From assembly GCA_948567375.1 (NCBI GenBank), contig OX419757.1:25414732-25478731 (forward strand): 64,000 nucleotides of DNA. The letters run 5' to 3'. This document shows positions 1 through 9,767 of this stretch, one piece after another. Position 1 is the first letter of the stretch. The number at the start of each line of letters is the position of its first letter. The notes under the pieces were generated by a model. That model searched no databases. It worked only from the letters and a program-made list of their open reading frames with translations, and was not told the DNA's origin. A program made the translations under genes and the position numbers. This DNA comes from Lunularia cruciata (taxonomy: Eukaryota > Streptophyta > Marchantiopsida > Lunulariales > Lunulariaceae).

Positions 1-2687
1 TAGGGAAGTCTCTCATGCTCCATGGACCTCACCTTAGTGGCATATGTGATAGCTAAAAACAAAGCTTTAGCCTCAAGTGGCAAAAACCCGGTTTCAGCAA
101 GCAACAATACATAGGGAGTTTGTGTCCTCACCCCAAGTTCATCACACAAAAACAATTTCTGAACTTTCTCCACCTTTTGCCACCATGTCTTCTTAGTACC
201 TGGACCCCAAATCTGAGCACCATAGAGAACCACCGGCTGCACAAGAGATCTGAACAACACCTTCTTCAACTCCCATGTGGTAAGGTGGGCAAGTCTAGAG
301 CGGTTCATGAGTGAATACAAAGCTCTAGAGCCTACATTGATTCTCATCTTCACACAAGTGGACCAACTATAGTCATGAGAAAACTCAAGGCCCAAGTACT
401 TATGAGAAGAAACATGCTCCAATTGCTGTCCATCAACAAAGAAAGGTGTGACACCTTTAGAACCCACCACAATCACCTTGGACTTGTCAAGGTTCACTTC
501 CATCTTTGTTTGATTGCAAAAGCAAAGTAGAGAATCCAACAGCTTCTGTAAACTTTGTGGATTTGTGGAGAGAAGCACTACATCATCTGCATAAAGGAGT
601 GCATGTATCATCAAAGAGCCAACCTGTACACCTGTAGCTCCAGCTTCCATGAGTAGACTCTCTAGATCATCGATGAAGATTCCGAACAGAGTTGGAGATA
701 GAGAGCAGCCTTGGATCACACCCATTGTGCTAAGGACATCTTGAGAGCTCAAAGATGAAAGTTTCACAATCACTTTCTCATAGAGTCTTGAGATAGCACC
801 AATCAGATCAGCTATAACACCCACTTCAATGAGTCTCTCACTTAGAGATTTCCTGAGCACCTTATCAAAGGCCTTCCTGAAATCAATAAAGGCAACATAG
901 AGAGCTCTCCCAACACCCTTAATTTTCCACCACAAAACATGAAGTACTAATAGGTGGTCCAAAGTACTAAAGCCTGATCTGAAACCAGCTTGGCACTTAA
1001 ATCAAATTTTGTGCTTTTCAGCCCAAGTGCTCAACCTTGACTCCAAAATTCGACCATACAACTTGGCAAAGACACTACCAACAAGTATGGTACGGTAATT
1101 GGTGACAACATCTCTCTGGCCAGACTTGTGAACAGGAACTACCTTCTTGAAGCACCATCTATCCGGAAAGCCACACTTGATTGCCTCATTCAAATGAGAA
1201 GTGAGTACTGAAATCAGCTGGCTACTGCCCCACTTCAGGAGTTCAACACATAGTCCATCAAGGTCTTCAGCCTTACCATTGGCCAACTTCTTCAATTGGT
1301 ATTTGACATCAGCTTCAGAGATGGTGAGAGTAGATCCAAGGCAAGGTGCCATGCTTGGAGCATTTGGGAAAAAGTACAAATCCTTCACATAGTCACAAAG
1401 CTCATTTAGGTCCAGCGATGGAGATGGAGATCTGATGGTTACCTTCTTCCAGAAAGCCTTGGGATTGCTCCTTAGTTCAGTGCTCAACTCAACTCCTTTG
1501 AGTCTTAGAAATGCTCGCTTTTTGCACTTCACCAACTTTCTGTATGAAACAAAAGCTTGATTTTGTGCAATCTGACCAAGAGATCTATCCATAGCTTTGA
1601 TCCTTGCCATTTTGCAATCAGCATCATACCACCTATTGCAACGAAGACTGAGTCTCTTCCTGTGGGAGCCTCTTGGAAACAAAGAAGTTGATGTAGATTG
1701 AAGAAGTTCAATCAATTGATGACTACGTTGTTGAAAATCAGAACTCCACTCCATAGAACTCAATTTCTCTTGGATAGCTTGTTGGTACAAGTCTCTCTTG
1801 TGAAAATCTAGACGAAGTTTGCCTCTAAAAGCATGGTCTATAGGTAATGTGGTTCTATTGAGGCAAGGAAAAAGGATGGTACAAGATAGAGGTGCATGGT
1901 CTGATTCTGGTTGAGGATCTAAAATAGCAAAATCTGAGACAAGATGGATATCATTAGCTGAAGTGAGCATATAATCTATGGTGCTTGATCCACCTGAAGC
2001 AAAGCATGTGCTTTTACCAGTTTCTGGAAATTGAGAAAGGCCATTCAAGATCTTCAAGCTACAATTGGCACCAAAGCTCAAAAAGTGCTCACTCATGGAA
2101 TTGGACATAGGATCTTTGGAAGAGCGTGACCAAGCACTAGAATGGTCTATCAAGCTGTGGAAAGGATCATTCTCAAGGTCGCTCAAGTCAAGGATCTGAG
2201 AGGCTTGGATCCTAGCATTGAAATCACCAAGAACAAGGACTGCACCTTTACTTTGAAACTCTAACACATCCTTCATCAAGGAATGGAAAGGTTGCATGGT
2301 GTTGAGAAGTCCACTTGAATAGATTGGTGATGTCAACGGGGCAAAGTAACAAACAGCAATGAAGCAAGGTGTGGCAACTCCTCCAATCCTCAGCTATTGG
2401 TATTGTCCACTTGAATCTTGACCTATCAAAGAGACTGATTTCTCAAAGCCAAATCTGACGTAAGTAGCAATACCTCCAAAGCCCCTTCCTTTGTGTTGTC
2501 TCCGCTTGTTCCAGGTTGAACCAACAAGAGTGAATCCTTCAATGTCTTGAATGGTGTTTCCTTCATGTTCCCATGTCTCCACAAGATTGATCAGATCAGC
2601 ATCATCCCACAAAGGCTTAGCGTTGGAGTACTTGGTATGTGTGAGCCCATGAACATTCCAAAACAGTACTCTAAAGGTCTGGAATTG
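1..2687 (-). pseudogene. LINE ORF2 (APE endonuclease - reverse transcriptase), copy A, broken
   Basis: This is the ORF2 polyprotein of copy A, read leftward. It keeps the APE motifs (VLGDFNAR, STIDYMLTS, ESDHAPLS) and RT motifs (FIDFRKAFDKV, YADDVVLLS). Two nonsense codons break it. At 2394-2396 TGG became TAG in the endonuclease domain. At 1002-1004 CGA became TGA just before the RT QAGFR motif, which is the change expected from decay of a methylated CpG. Both positions are sense codons in copies B and E. The C-terminal zinc-finger region is outside the window. It is surely a dead copy. Confidence 0.92.
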
Positions 2688-3512
2688 CTATGCAGTAGCT
2701 GATAATTTCTTTTGAGTAATCTATTATCTCTCAAGAATGCAACAAAACCTGCTTGTTGAGCCTCCTTCACTTTTGCTAATTCTCCCTTCTTTGCTTGCCA
2801 TTGGAGAGGTCTTCTCCAACCAGATACGCCGCCCCTTTAGTATAGCTTTGTTCCCCATCACTGCATTCCTTTGAGTTTCTGAGCCAAACCTCACCAAAAT
2901 GCTTCTTGGTTGTGCACCTTGTTGTCCCAATCTATATGCTTGCAAAATCTGAGGATCATGGACTCTCAAATAATCAGCAATAAACTCACACACTATGGCC
3001 TTGGTGTCTTCCTTCTCAATCTCAAGCAAACCTGAAATCCTCAAGTTCTTCATTCTCACCAATTGGTTCTCCTTCTCAACCTCATGCTCTTGCAAGTAAG
3101 AGATTTGAGCCACTTTCGTAGCTTCAGCATATGACTTCATCTTGACCTCTAATGTGTCAACCATCTCTTGCAGCCCTCCATTTTGTGAAGCAATGTTGGT
3201 AGCTTGTGCTCCCAAGGAAGCAACCTTCTCAGTAGCATCCACCATACCCTTGGTGGAGTCTAACATCAAATTGCTACTCTTCTTGAGTTCTTGGATATCT
3301 ACGGTGATTGAATTCAAAGATTCTTTCACAGTCAAGACATCAGCTCTTACGGTTTGCAAATCTGCCATAAGAGTGTTCATGCATTGAGACATGGGGGCAA
3401 AAAAGCTCTTGAGTTCCTTGTGGAAGTCATTTGCTTTTCTATACATTTCAGCAAGTTGTTGTTGTTTTGAAGCTATCTCAGCAATGTCTTGCATCATCTT
3501 GGAAGCTTCCAT
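2688..3512 (-). pseudogene. LINE ORF1 (coiled coil - RRM RNA-binding protein), copy A, frameshifted
   Basis: This ORF1 starts at the ATG at 3512 and matches the 279-residue ORF1 of copies B and E up to the IWL motif near residue 232. Two small deletions relative to those copies, a net 8 bp near 2810 and 7 bp near 2730, shift the frame, and a stop is reached at 2724. The amber codon that ends ORF1 in intact copies is still present at 2688-2690, followed on the coding strand by CAATTC. The N-terminal half is coiled-coil-like; the NLRISGL motif marks the RRM. Confidence 0.9.
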
Positions 3513-4017
3513 TCTAAAAGTTCTAACAGATACTATGAGAGTGTATCCTCTGGTTCACTCACACTCTGTGAACACCAATAGCTCTACACCAAAAATCAAC
3601 TCCTTTGGACTTGTAAATCAAAAATTACAAACTTTTGAATTTGAGTTTTTCCTACATGAAAATTTTGAAATCCTACAGATTTCGAAAATTCATAACCTTG
3701 GCTACAGTACTTTAAAACCTACAATAGATGACTCAATCAAAAGCTCTTGAGAAATTCTATCCAATGAATCAAAAATGAACTCATTTGAGCCAATAGACAT
3801 GAAGTTATGGCCTCTAGAGTTCTCTATTCATTGTTCATTGTTTATTGTTCTATGGTAAACTTCTAAACCTCATTGAATCACAGAATTCAAATGCTCATAA
3901 CTTCAAGCACAAAGCTTCAAATTCTATCAAATGAATTTCAATCAATAGCTCTTGACAAGATGCTTCTAATGAGTCCAAGATCACCTCATTTGAAGATGTG
4001 AGTCCAAAGTTCCAAAG
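3513..4017 (-). promoter_or_regulatory. LINE 5' UTR, copy A, partial
   Basis: About 500 bp upstream of ORF1 that match the 3' half of the 5' UTR of copies C and E, including the last three of the six degenerate monomers seen in full-length copies. No ORF is supported. The sequence breaks at about 4017, in the monomer that carries ATCTTCAAATGAGGTGAT in intact copies. In other LINEs this region contains the internal promoter; that role is inferred here. Confidence 0.75.
3823..3853 (+). mobile_element. Tail-only insertion of TTCATTG repeats with target duplication
   Basis: Copies C and E read GAGTTCTCTATGGTAAAC at this place in the 5' UTR. Copy A has 26 extra bases here: about three units of the LINE tail repeat (TTCATTG, TTCATTG, TTTATTG) at 3828-3848, flanked by TCTAT at 3823-3827 and again at 3849-3853. 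It looks like a LINE insertion that copied only the 3' tail. A microsatellite birth would not explain the flanking duplication well. Confidence 0.7.
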
Positions 4018-4023
4018 AATGAT

Positions 4024-4925
4024 GCAGGCTTTAGAGCTTTGTATTCACTCATGAACCGCTCTAGACTTGCTCACCTTACCACATGGGAGTTGAAGAAGGT
4101 GCTGTTCAGATCTCTTGTGCAGCCGGTGGTTCTCTATGGTGCTCAGATTTGGGGTCCAGGTACTAAGAAGACATGGTGGCAAAAGGTGGAGAAAGTTCAG
4201 AAATTGTTTTTGTGTGATGAACTTGGGGTGAGGACTCAAACTCCCTATGTATTGCTGCTTGCTGAAATTGGGTTTTTGCCTCTTGAGGCTGAAGCTTTAT
4301 TTTTAGCTATCACATATGCCACTAAGGTGAGGTGCATGGAGCATGAGAGACTTTCATTGTTCATTGAGAGACTTCCCTACCAAGCTTTTTGTGCCACTCT
4401 ATCTGCCGGTTGGTATACAGATCTGGTTGCATGGGCCACAAGGTGGAATGTTTGTGAGCGACATTGGAGGTTGGAGCCTATTGCACTACGAGAAGTGATC
4501 AAGGAGCAGTTCTTACTTCGCTTATGGCAGCAGTCTGGTACCAAGATGGTGTTCTATCAGCAGTTTGTAAATCCTATGTTGGTGTATTGTGAGCAAGATT
4601 ATCTCTTGGCTAGGATTTCTACTTCACTTAGCATGTTATCGCTCAATATAGAACTAGTTCTCATAGACTAGAAGTAGAACAAGGACGTTGGCAGCAGATA
4701 GAGCACTCCATGCAACTTTGCAAATTGTGTATTATGAGCAAAGTTGAGGATGAGCATCATGTGTTGATTGTTTGCCCTTGTTACATGCAGATTAGAGTTA
4801 GACATCAGATTACTTGTAGTGATTTCTCTACTCTCTTACAGGTTGAAGCTTTAGCGTTAGGGAAGTACATGATAGAGGTTAGTTTAGATTGGACCAATTT
4901 GTTACAGATTGGTCAGATGCCTTAG
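4024..4925 (+). pseudogene. LINE ORF2 C-terminal fragment, frameshifted
   Basis: This is the post-RT C-terminal part of ORF2, ending with the cysteine-histidine motif (CKLC then HH then C) and the final IGQMP. A 2-bp loss near 4628, in the codons for STSLRHV, moves the frame, so the fragment reads as two pieces (to 4671, then to 4925). A 21-bp in-frame insertion at 4353-4373 adds seven residues and is made of LINE tail repeat plus a target duplication. It has no start codon of its own and is not expected to make a protein. Confidence 0.9.
4346..4373 (+). mobile_element. Second tail-only insertion, exactly two TTCATTG units
   Basis: Other copies read GCATGAGAGACTTCCCTACC here. This copy has AGAGACT (4346-4352), then TTCATTGTTCATTG (4353-4366), then AGAGACT again (4367-4373). 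The insert is exactly two LINE tail units flanked by a 7-bp duplication; up to 10 bp can be counted if shared bases are included. Confidence 0.75.
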
Positions 4926-5045
4926 GCCCTTGCCTAGGCTCACATTTCATGCATTTTGTATTGTGTTTCCAGCCTTTTGACTCTTTCGGTCTTTCGGGCT
5001 TTATATTTCATTGTTCATTGTTCATTGTTCATTGTTCATTGGTAG

Positions 5046-5840
5046 AGGATTGGGTCTTCAGGATCCTTGTTCTGGTGTGTTTTGGGAGATGTTACGGATA
5101 CTACGACATCTCCAGGTTCATCTGTTCGTTTCTCTAGCTTACCTTTTGGAGAACGTTCCATGATGGGTGATTCTTGCACCAGAGTGGTGGCGAGTGCACA
5201 TGAGGTCTATTCTTTGATGGGACCTGCTGTATTGTAACATGCAGCCAGAGTGGGATCACGGGCTCATCATCTTTGTCTTTGGTGGATGAACCTCTTACCC
5301 AGAGAGGTTCTACAATGTGCTTATGATGGGATTCAACGACTTGACGACATCCTTGTTGATGATATCTTAGATGTTGGGCGTTAGTCTCAGACAGTGGTAG
5401 TGGCTGATTGGTCACCTATGGAAGTGGTGAACCTAGTTGGACAGCCTAGAGTTGCATTTCCCACACTCATGAGTTTCCTAGGCTCTCATGCTTTTTGAGA
5501 AGGAGGACTTGGACTTGTTTGGGACTCATAGTTACAGCAGTTGGTGGAGTTCAATGTTGATGAGAGAGAGCAAGCGAGCGATGGGTTTTCGCACCGGGAT
5601 TACCGTTGTTCCAGCAGTGTCAGAGGCATCCAGGCGTCAGGTGTTAGGTCAAGCTATGGACCTGAACTGTTTGACCTGGATTGTGAGCCTTGGCTTGGCA
5701 GAGCATCGTAGGATGTGCTTGATAGGCATCACCCCTTAGACACTTGTGAGCCCTGTGCCTATCGAGACGATTCAGGCACGTGTTGGGAGCAATGGACCAA
5801 GTGGACATGCTATTCTTGGGACACATCCAGTAGCTACTAG
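5046..5840 (+). pseudogene. Decayed reading frame of unknown origin
   Basis: One frame from 5046 to 5840 reads as plausible protein for about 264 codons, broken by about five internal stop codons (TAA, TAG, TGA types) and ended by TAG at 5838. I do not recognise the product. It has no LINE or integrase motif. It may be a gag or other region of a retroelement, or a captured host exon. It lies between a LINE tail and a LINE-like 5' UTR. The long single-frame character is the only evidence that it once coded. Confidence 0.35.
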
Positions 5841-5849
5841 GGAGAGTGG

Positions 5850-7300
5850 TCTACTAAGATTCGAAGGAGAAGAGAGAGTAGATTTCACGAAAGTTTGAAG
5901 TGTCATATCTCAACCGATACATGTCTAAACCTTGTGATTTTGATCTTGTTAGAAGCGCCTTGCCAAGATCTTTCCATGGCCATCAAGATTGTTACATTCT
6001 GAGCTTTGTGCAGAGAGTTATGAGTGATTGAATATTCTGACAGAGGATCCACATTTGAGAGTTCGTTTCTTCATCATCAAAAGTCCAAATGGAGTGATTT
6101 TTGTGGCATTGGATGCGCCTTGACCTGCTCTTTCGATTGATATCAAGCGCGTTTGAAGACCAGTTTTGTGCAGAAAGTTACAAGGGTTCGAATTCTGTTC
6201 TCTTTGGCAGATTTTAGGGTTTGAGCTGCAATTTCAAATGATTGTACCTCTGCGAATACACAAGCAAATCGAGTGATTTGAATCTTATTCGGACCCTTAT
6301 GCTGAGAGCTTTTTTTCAAGGTAAAGCTTGTCGAGTTTGGAGGAGTAAACAGAGAGTTCTGGATTTTTCAATTCTGAGGAAGCTCTCGGTAATCTATGTG
6401 AATGTGCGAGAATTGGGAGAGGATTGCTCTGCAGTCAAAAGTGCAAATCCAGTGAAAATTGCGGCATCAGAATCTGTGAGTTACAAGCTCTGTTTCAAGT
6501 CCAAATTCGTAGCACATGGAGGTCTGAGCAAGCAGTGGTGGCAATTCCCATTCTGTCACATTTCATGCATCTTGGTGTTTAGAGTTCCAACTTTGCAGGG
6601 CCAGTTCTCCTCACTCACAAACCCAATCCAGGTGATTCTTGTGTCATAAGAACCACATTGTCATAGGCTTTCTATTGACTTTATATTTGAAGAATTTGGA
6701 TATCCAACGCTGATGATATGACCATTTGCTTCATTGCAATACTTCCAAGTACTTGGTGTTAAATTCTACACATGTGAAGTAGGATTGCTCTGTACTTATA
6801 GGTCCAAATCAAGTGGTTTTTGTGGCAATAGAACAAGCACTATGCAAGGTTTCTTTTGAGCTTTGATTTGTTGCAATTGGAGATCAGACAAGGAAGTTGT
6901 GACAATTTGAGATCTGTGACTCTTTGTACATCACAACATTGTCAAGTGCAAATTCAGACCATTGTATCTTTGTACTCAATGATCCAAATGAAGTGATCTT
7001 TGTGTCATTAGAATCAGCTCAGTCATGCCTTTACATTGAAAATTTATTGACAGAGTTTAGAGGATAGATTTGGAACTCTGGGTACCCCAATTTTCGCAGC
7101 CTTTGGTAGCTTTGTAAACCACTGATTTGGAATGTAATAGCTTTACATTCACATGTCCATTTGAGGTGATTATTATCTCATTAGAACCAACTTCTCCAGT
7201 TCCTTCTTTCAATACCTAGCTAGTAGTACTTAGTGATGTAAAATCACAGCTAAGCTACCTTGAAAATCTTGAAGTTTTGGTGTTGGAAGTAAAACTTCTA
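5850..7300 (+). repeat. Expanded LINE-like 5' UTR: eight degenerate ~180-bp monomers
   Basis: The left part (5885-6100) aligns with the first two monomers of the LINE 5' UTR (shared strings include AGAAGCGCCTTGCCAAGA and TCCAAATGGAGTGATTTTTG). The same core recurs at 5924, 6084, 6263, 6442, 6622, 6803, 6983 and 7155, with spacings of 160, 179, 179, 180, 181, 180 and 172 bp. Consensus of the core: TCCAAATGRAGTGATTTTTG, then CATTAGAA. No ORF1 follows; copy F starts at 7307. It is most likely the 5' UTR of a sister LINE family with more monomers. Confidence 0.65.
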
Positions 7301-7413
7301 GATTTGAAACAATGAAACAATGAAACAATGAAATATAAAGCCCGGAAGACCCAAAGAGTCAAAAGGCTGGAAACACAATACAAAACACATGAAATGTGAG
7401 CCTAGGCAAGGGC

Positions 7414-8500
7414 CTAGGGCATCGGACCAATTTGTAACAAATTGGTCCGATGTAAAGTAACTTCTGTCATGTACTTCCCTAATGCTAAAACTTCAACCTG
7501 TAAGAGAGTTGAGAAGTCACTGCAAGTAATCTGATGTCTAACTCTAATCTGCATGTAACAAGGGCAATCAACAAACACATGATGCTCATCCTCAACTTTG
7601 CTCATAATACACAATTTGCAAAGTCGCATGGAGTGCTCTATCTGCTGCCAACGTCCTTGTTCTACTTCTAGTCTATGAGAACTAGTTCTATATTGAGCGA
7701 TAACATGTCTCAATGAAGTAGAAATCCTAGCCAAGAGATAATCTTGCTCACAATACACCAACATAGGATTTACAAACTGCTGATAGAACACCATCTTGGT
7801 ACCGGGTTGCTGCCATAAGCGAAGTAAAAACTGCTCCTTGATCACCTCTCGAAGTGCAATAGGCTCCAATCTCCAATGTCGCTCAGAAACATTCCACCTT
7901 GTGGCCCATGCAATCAGATCTGTATACCAACCGACAGATAGAGTGGCACAAAAAGCTTGGTAGGGAAGTCTCTCATGCTCCATGGACCTCACCTTAGTGG
8001 CATATGTGATAGCTAAAAACAAAGCTTCAGCCTCAAGAGGTAAAAATCCTGTTTCAGCAAGCAAGAATACATAAGGAGTTTGAGTCCTCACCCCAAGTTC
8101 ATCACACAAAAACAATTTCTGAACTTTCTCCACCTTTTGCCACCATGTCTTCTTAGTACCTGGACCCCAAATCTGAGCACCATAGAGAACCACCGGCTGC
8201 ACAAGAGATCTGAACAGCACCTTCTTCAACTCCCATGTGGTGAGGTGAGCAAGTCTACTGCGGTTCATGAGTGAATACAAAGCTCTAAAGCCTGCATTGA
8301 TTCTCATCTTCACACAAGTAGACCAACTATAGTCATGAGAAAACTCAAGGCCCAAGTACTTATAAGAAGAAACCTGCTCCAATTGCTGTCCATCAAAAAA
8401 GAAAGGTGTGACACCTTTAGAGCCCACCACAATCACCTTGGACTTGTCAAGGTTCACCTCCATCTTTGTTTCATTGCAAAAGCAAAGTAGAGAATTCAAC
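7414..8500 (-). pseudogene. LINE ORF2 3' portion of copy F
   Basis: From the C-terminal stop at 7414 up to the insertion of B, this encodes RT motif D and E (VNLDKSKVIVVG, YKYLGLEFS), the C-terminal region and the zinc-finger motif, without a stop. It joins in frame with the other half (13107-14268) once B is removed. F ORF2 was therefore open over this region when B arrived. As it stands it is a disrupted fragment. Confidence 0.9.
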
Positions 8501-8921
8501 AAAATCTGAGAGTGGAGTGGAGTGGAGTTTCGAAAGTTTGAGAGGAGAGGAGTCCTGAAAGTTTGAGAAGCCATATCTCCCTACATACATGTCCAAACGT
8601 TGCGGTTTTGGTATCGTTCGAAGCGCCTTGCCAAGACCTTTCCATAGCCACCAAGATTGTGTCATTCTGAGCTTTGAGCGAAACGTTATGAGTGATTGAA
8701 ATTTCTGACACAGGAGCTAGACTTGAGAGTTCGAATCTTCATCATATGGTGTCCAAATGGAGTGATTTTTGTGGCATTAGAAGCGCCTTTGGAAGCTCTT
8801 TCGATGCAACTTTTGATTTACAAGTCCAAAGGAGTTGATTTTTGGTGTAGAGCTATTGGTGTTCACAGAGTGTGAGTGAACCAGAGGATACATTCTCATA
8901 GTATCTGTTAGAAATTTTAGA
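8501..8921 (+). promoter_or_regulatory. LINE 5' UTR of copy B (deleted form)
   Basis: It starts with GGAGT pentamers and TTTCGAAAGTTTGAGAGGAG, contains the first monomer, most of the second and the last one, with an abrupt join at about 8805 (GCTCTTTCGAT to GCAACTTTTG). Copy E has about 644 bp at this join, so roughly three and a half monomers are gone. ORF1 starts at 8922 in a good context (A at -3, G at +4). Confidence 0.75.
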
Positions 8922-9761
8922 ATGGAAGCTTCCAAGATGATGCAAGACATTGCTGAGATAGCTTCAAAACAGCAACAGCTTGCTGAAATGTATAGAAAAG
9001 CAAATGACTTCCACAAGGAACTCAAGAGCTTTTTTGCCCCCATGTCTCAATGCATGAACACTCTTATGGCAGATTTGCAAACCGTAAGAGTTGATGTCTT
9101 GACTGTGAAAGAATCTCTGAATTCGATCACCGTAGATATCCAAGAACTCAAGAAGAGTAGCAATTTGATGTTAGACTCCACCAAGGGTATGGTGGATGCT
9201 ACTGAGAAGGTTGCTTCCTTGGGAGCACAAGCCACCAACATTGCTTCACAAAATGGAGGGCTGCAAGAGATGGTTGACACATTAGAGGTCAAGATGAAGT
9301 CATATGCTGAAGCTACGAAGGTGGCTCAAATCTCTTACTTGCAAGAGCATGAGGTTGAGAAGGAGAACCAATTGGTGAGAATGAAGAACTTGAGGATTTC
9401 AGGTTTGCCTGAGATTGAGAAGGAAGACACCAAGGCCATAGTGTGTGAGTTTATTGCTGATTCTTTGAGAGTCCATGATCCTCAAATTTTGCAAGCATAT
9501 AGATTGGGACAACAAGGTGCACAACCAAGAAGCATTTTGGTGAGGTTTGGCTCAGAAACTCAAAGGAATGCAGTGATGGGGAACAAAGCTATACTAAAGG
9601 GGCGGCGTATCTGGTTGGACCCTGATCTCACACCTCTCCAATGGCAAGCAAAGAAGGGAGAATTAGCAAAAGTGAAGGAGGCTCAACAAGCAGGTTTTGT
9701 TGCATTCTTGAGAGATAATAGAGCTGTGATTACTCAAAAGAAATTGTCAGCTATTGCATAG
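8922..9761 (+). CDS. LINE ORF1 protein, copy B (RNA-binding chaperone type)
   Basis: A 279-residue ORF1. Residues 1 to about 130 are rich in K, E, Q, L and M with heptad-like spacing (coiled coil, probably for trimer formation). Residues about 153-230 fit the RRM of L1 ORF1 proteins (NLRISGLPEIE at 156-166; RSILVRFGS at 203-211). Residues 232-279 fit the C-terminal domain (IWLDPDLT onward). By analogy with L1 it binds the element RNA and carries it with ORF2 protein. The ORF ends with TAG at 9759-9761, in the same frame as ORF2. The start is the ATG at 8922; no other in-frame ATG precedes the coiled coil. The family assignment is firm; the biochemical role is inferred from L1. Confidence 0.9.
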   Translation: MEASKMMQDIAEIASKQQQLAEMYRKANDFHKELKSFFAPMSQCMNTLMADLQTVRVDVLTVKESLNSITVDIQELKKSSNLMLDSTKGMVDATEKVASLGAQATNIASQNGGLQEMVDTLEVKMKSYAEATKVAQISYLQEHEVEKENQLVRMKNLRISGLPEIEKEDTKAIVCEFIADSLRVHDPQILQAYRLGQQGAQPRSILVRFGSETQRNAVMGNKAILKGRRIWLDPDLTPLQWQAKKGELAKVKEAQQAGFVAFLRDNRAVITQKKLSAIA

Positions 9762-9767
9762 CAATTC
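9759..9767 (+). promoter_or_regulatory. Probable readthrough stop context, UAG-CAA-UUC
   Basis: ORF1 ends with TAG and the next two codons are CAA TTC. The same nine bases stand at this place in copies A, C, D and E. The well-known plant-virus leaky context is UAG-CAR-YYA; this matches at every position except the last base. ORF2 continues in the same frame and has no ATG for about 130 codons. Confidence 0.6.

Larger units (their letters stand above)
1..4017 (-). mobile_element. L1-type LINE copy A (old, broken, cut by window edge)
   Basis: Reading leftward from 4017 one sees a partial 5' UTR, ORF1, the ORF1/ORF2 TAG junction (2688-2690) and ORF2 as far as about residue 895 of 1,077; the rest lies outside the window. 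It is more diverged from copies B, C and E than they are from each other, and both ORFs are broken, so it is an older insertion. Its 5' UTR stops abruptly at about 4017, where a plus-strand LINE fragment starts. A small tail-repeat insertion sits in its 5' UTR at 3823-3853. Confidence 0.93.
4018..5041 (+). mobile_element. 5'-truncated LINE fragment (plus strand)
   Basis: It begins inside ORF2 at about residue 783, at the sequence encoding AGFRALYSLMN, and runs through the ORF2 stop (4923-4925), the short 3' UTR and a tail of four TTCATTG units at 5012-5040. It abuts the 5' end of copy A in the opposite orientation. The two overlap in ORF2 coverage, which argues against a single twin-primed insertion. 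No clear target duplication is visible. Confidence 0.9.

Noticed and set aside
120-314. Repeated 60-80 codon frames on the strand opposite to LINE ORFs (for example at 120, 3142, 8080, 9047, 12135)
   Set aside because: They lie entirely antisense to ORF1 or ORF2 and recur in each copy only because the LINE is repeated.
5012-5040. TTCATTG repeats as telomere repeats
   Set aside because: They do not match known telomere motifs and always follow a LINE 3' end or sit in tail-only insertions.
1-5041. Copy A and the 4018-5041 fragment as one twin-primed insertion
   Set aside because: Both contain the same ORF2 segment (about residues 783-895), so they overlap and are better explained as two copies.
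6242-6649. 135-codon frame in the 5' UTR-like block
   Set aside because: It runs across two monomers, has no recognised domain and is likely chance.
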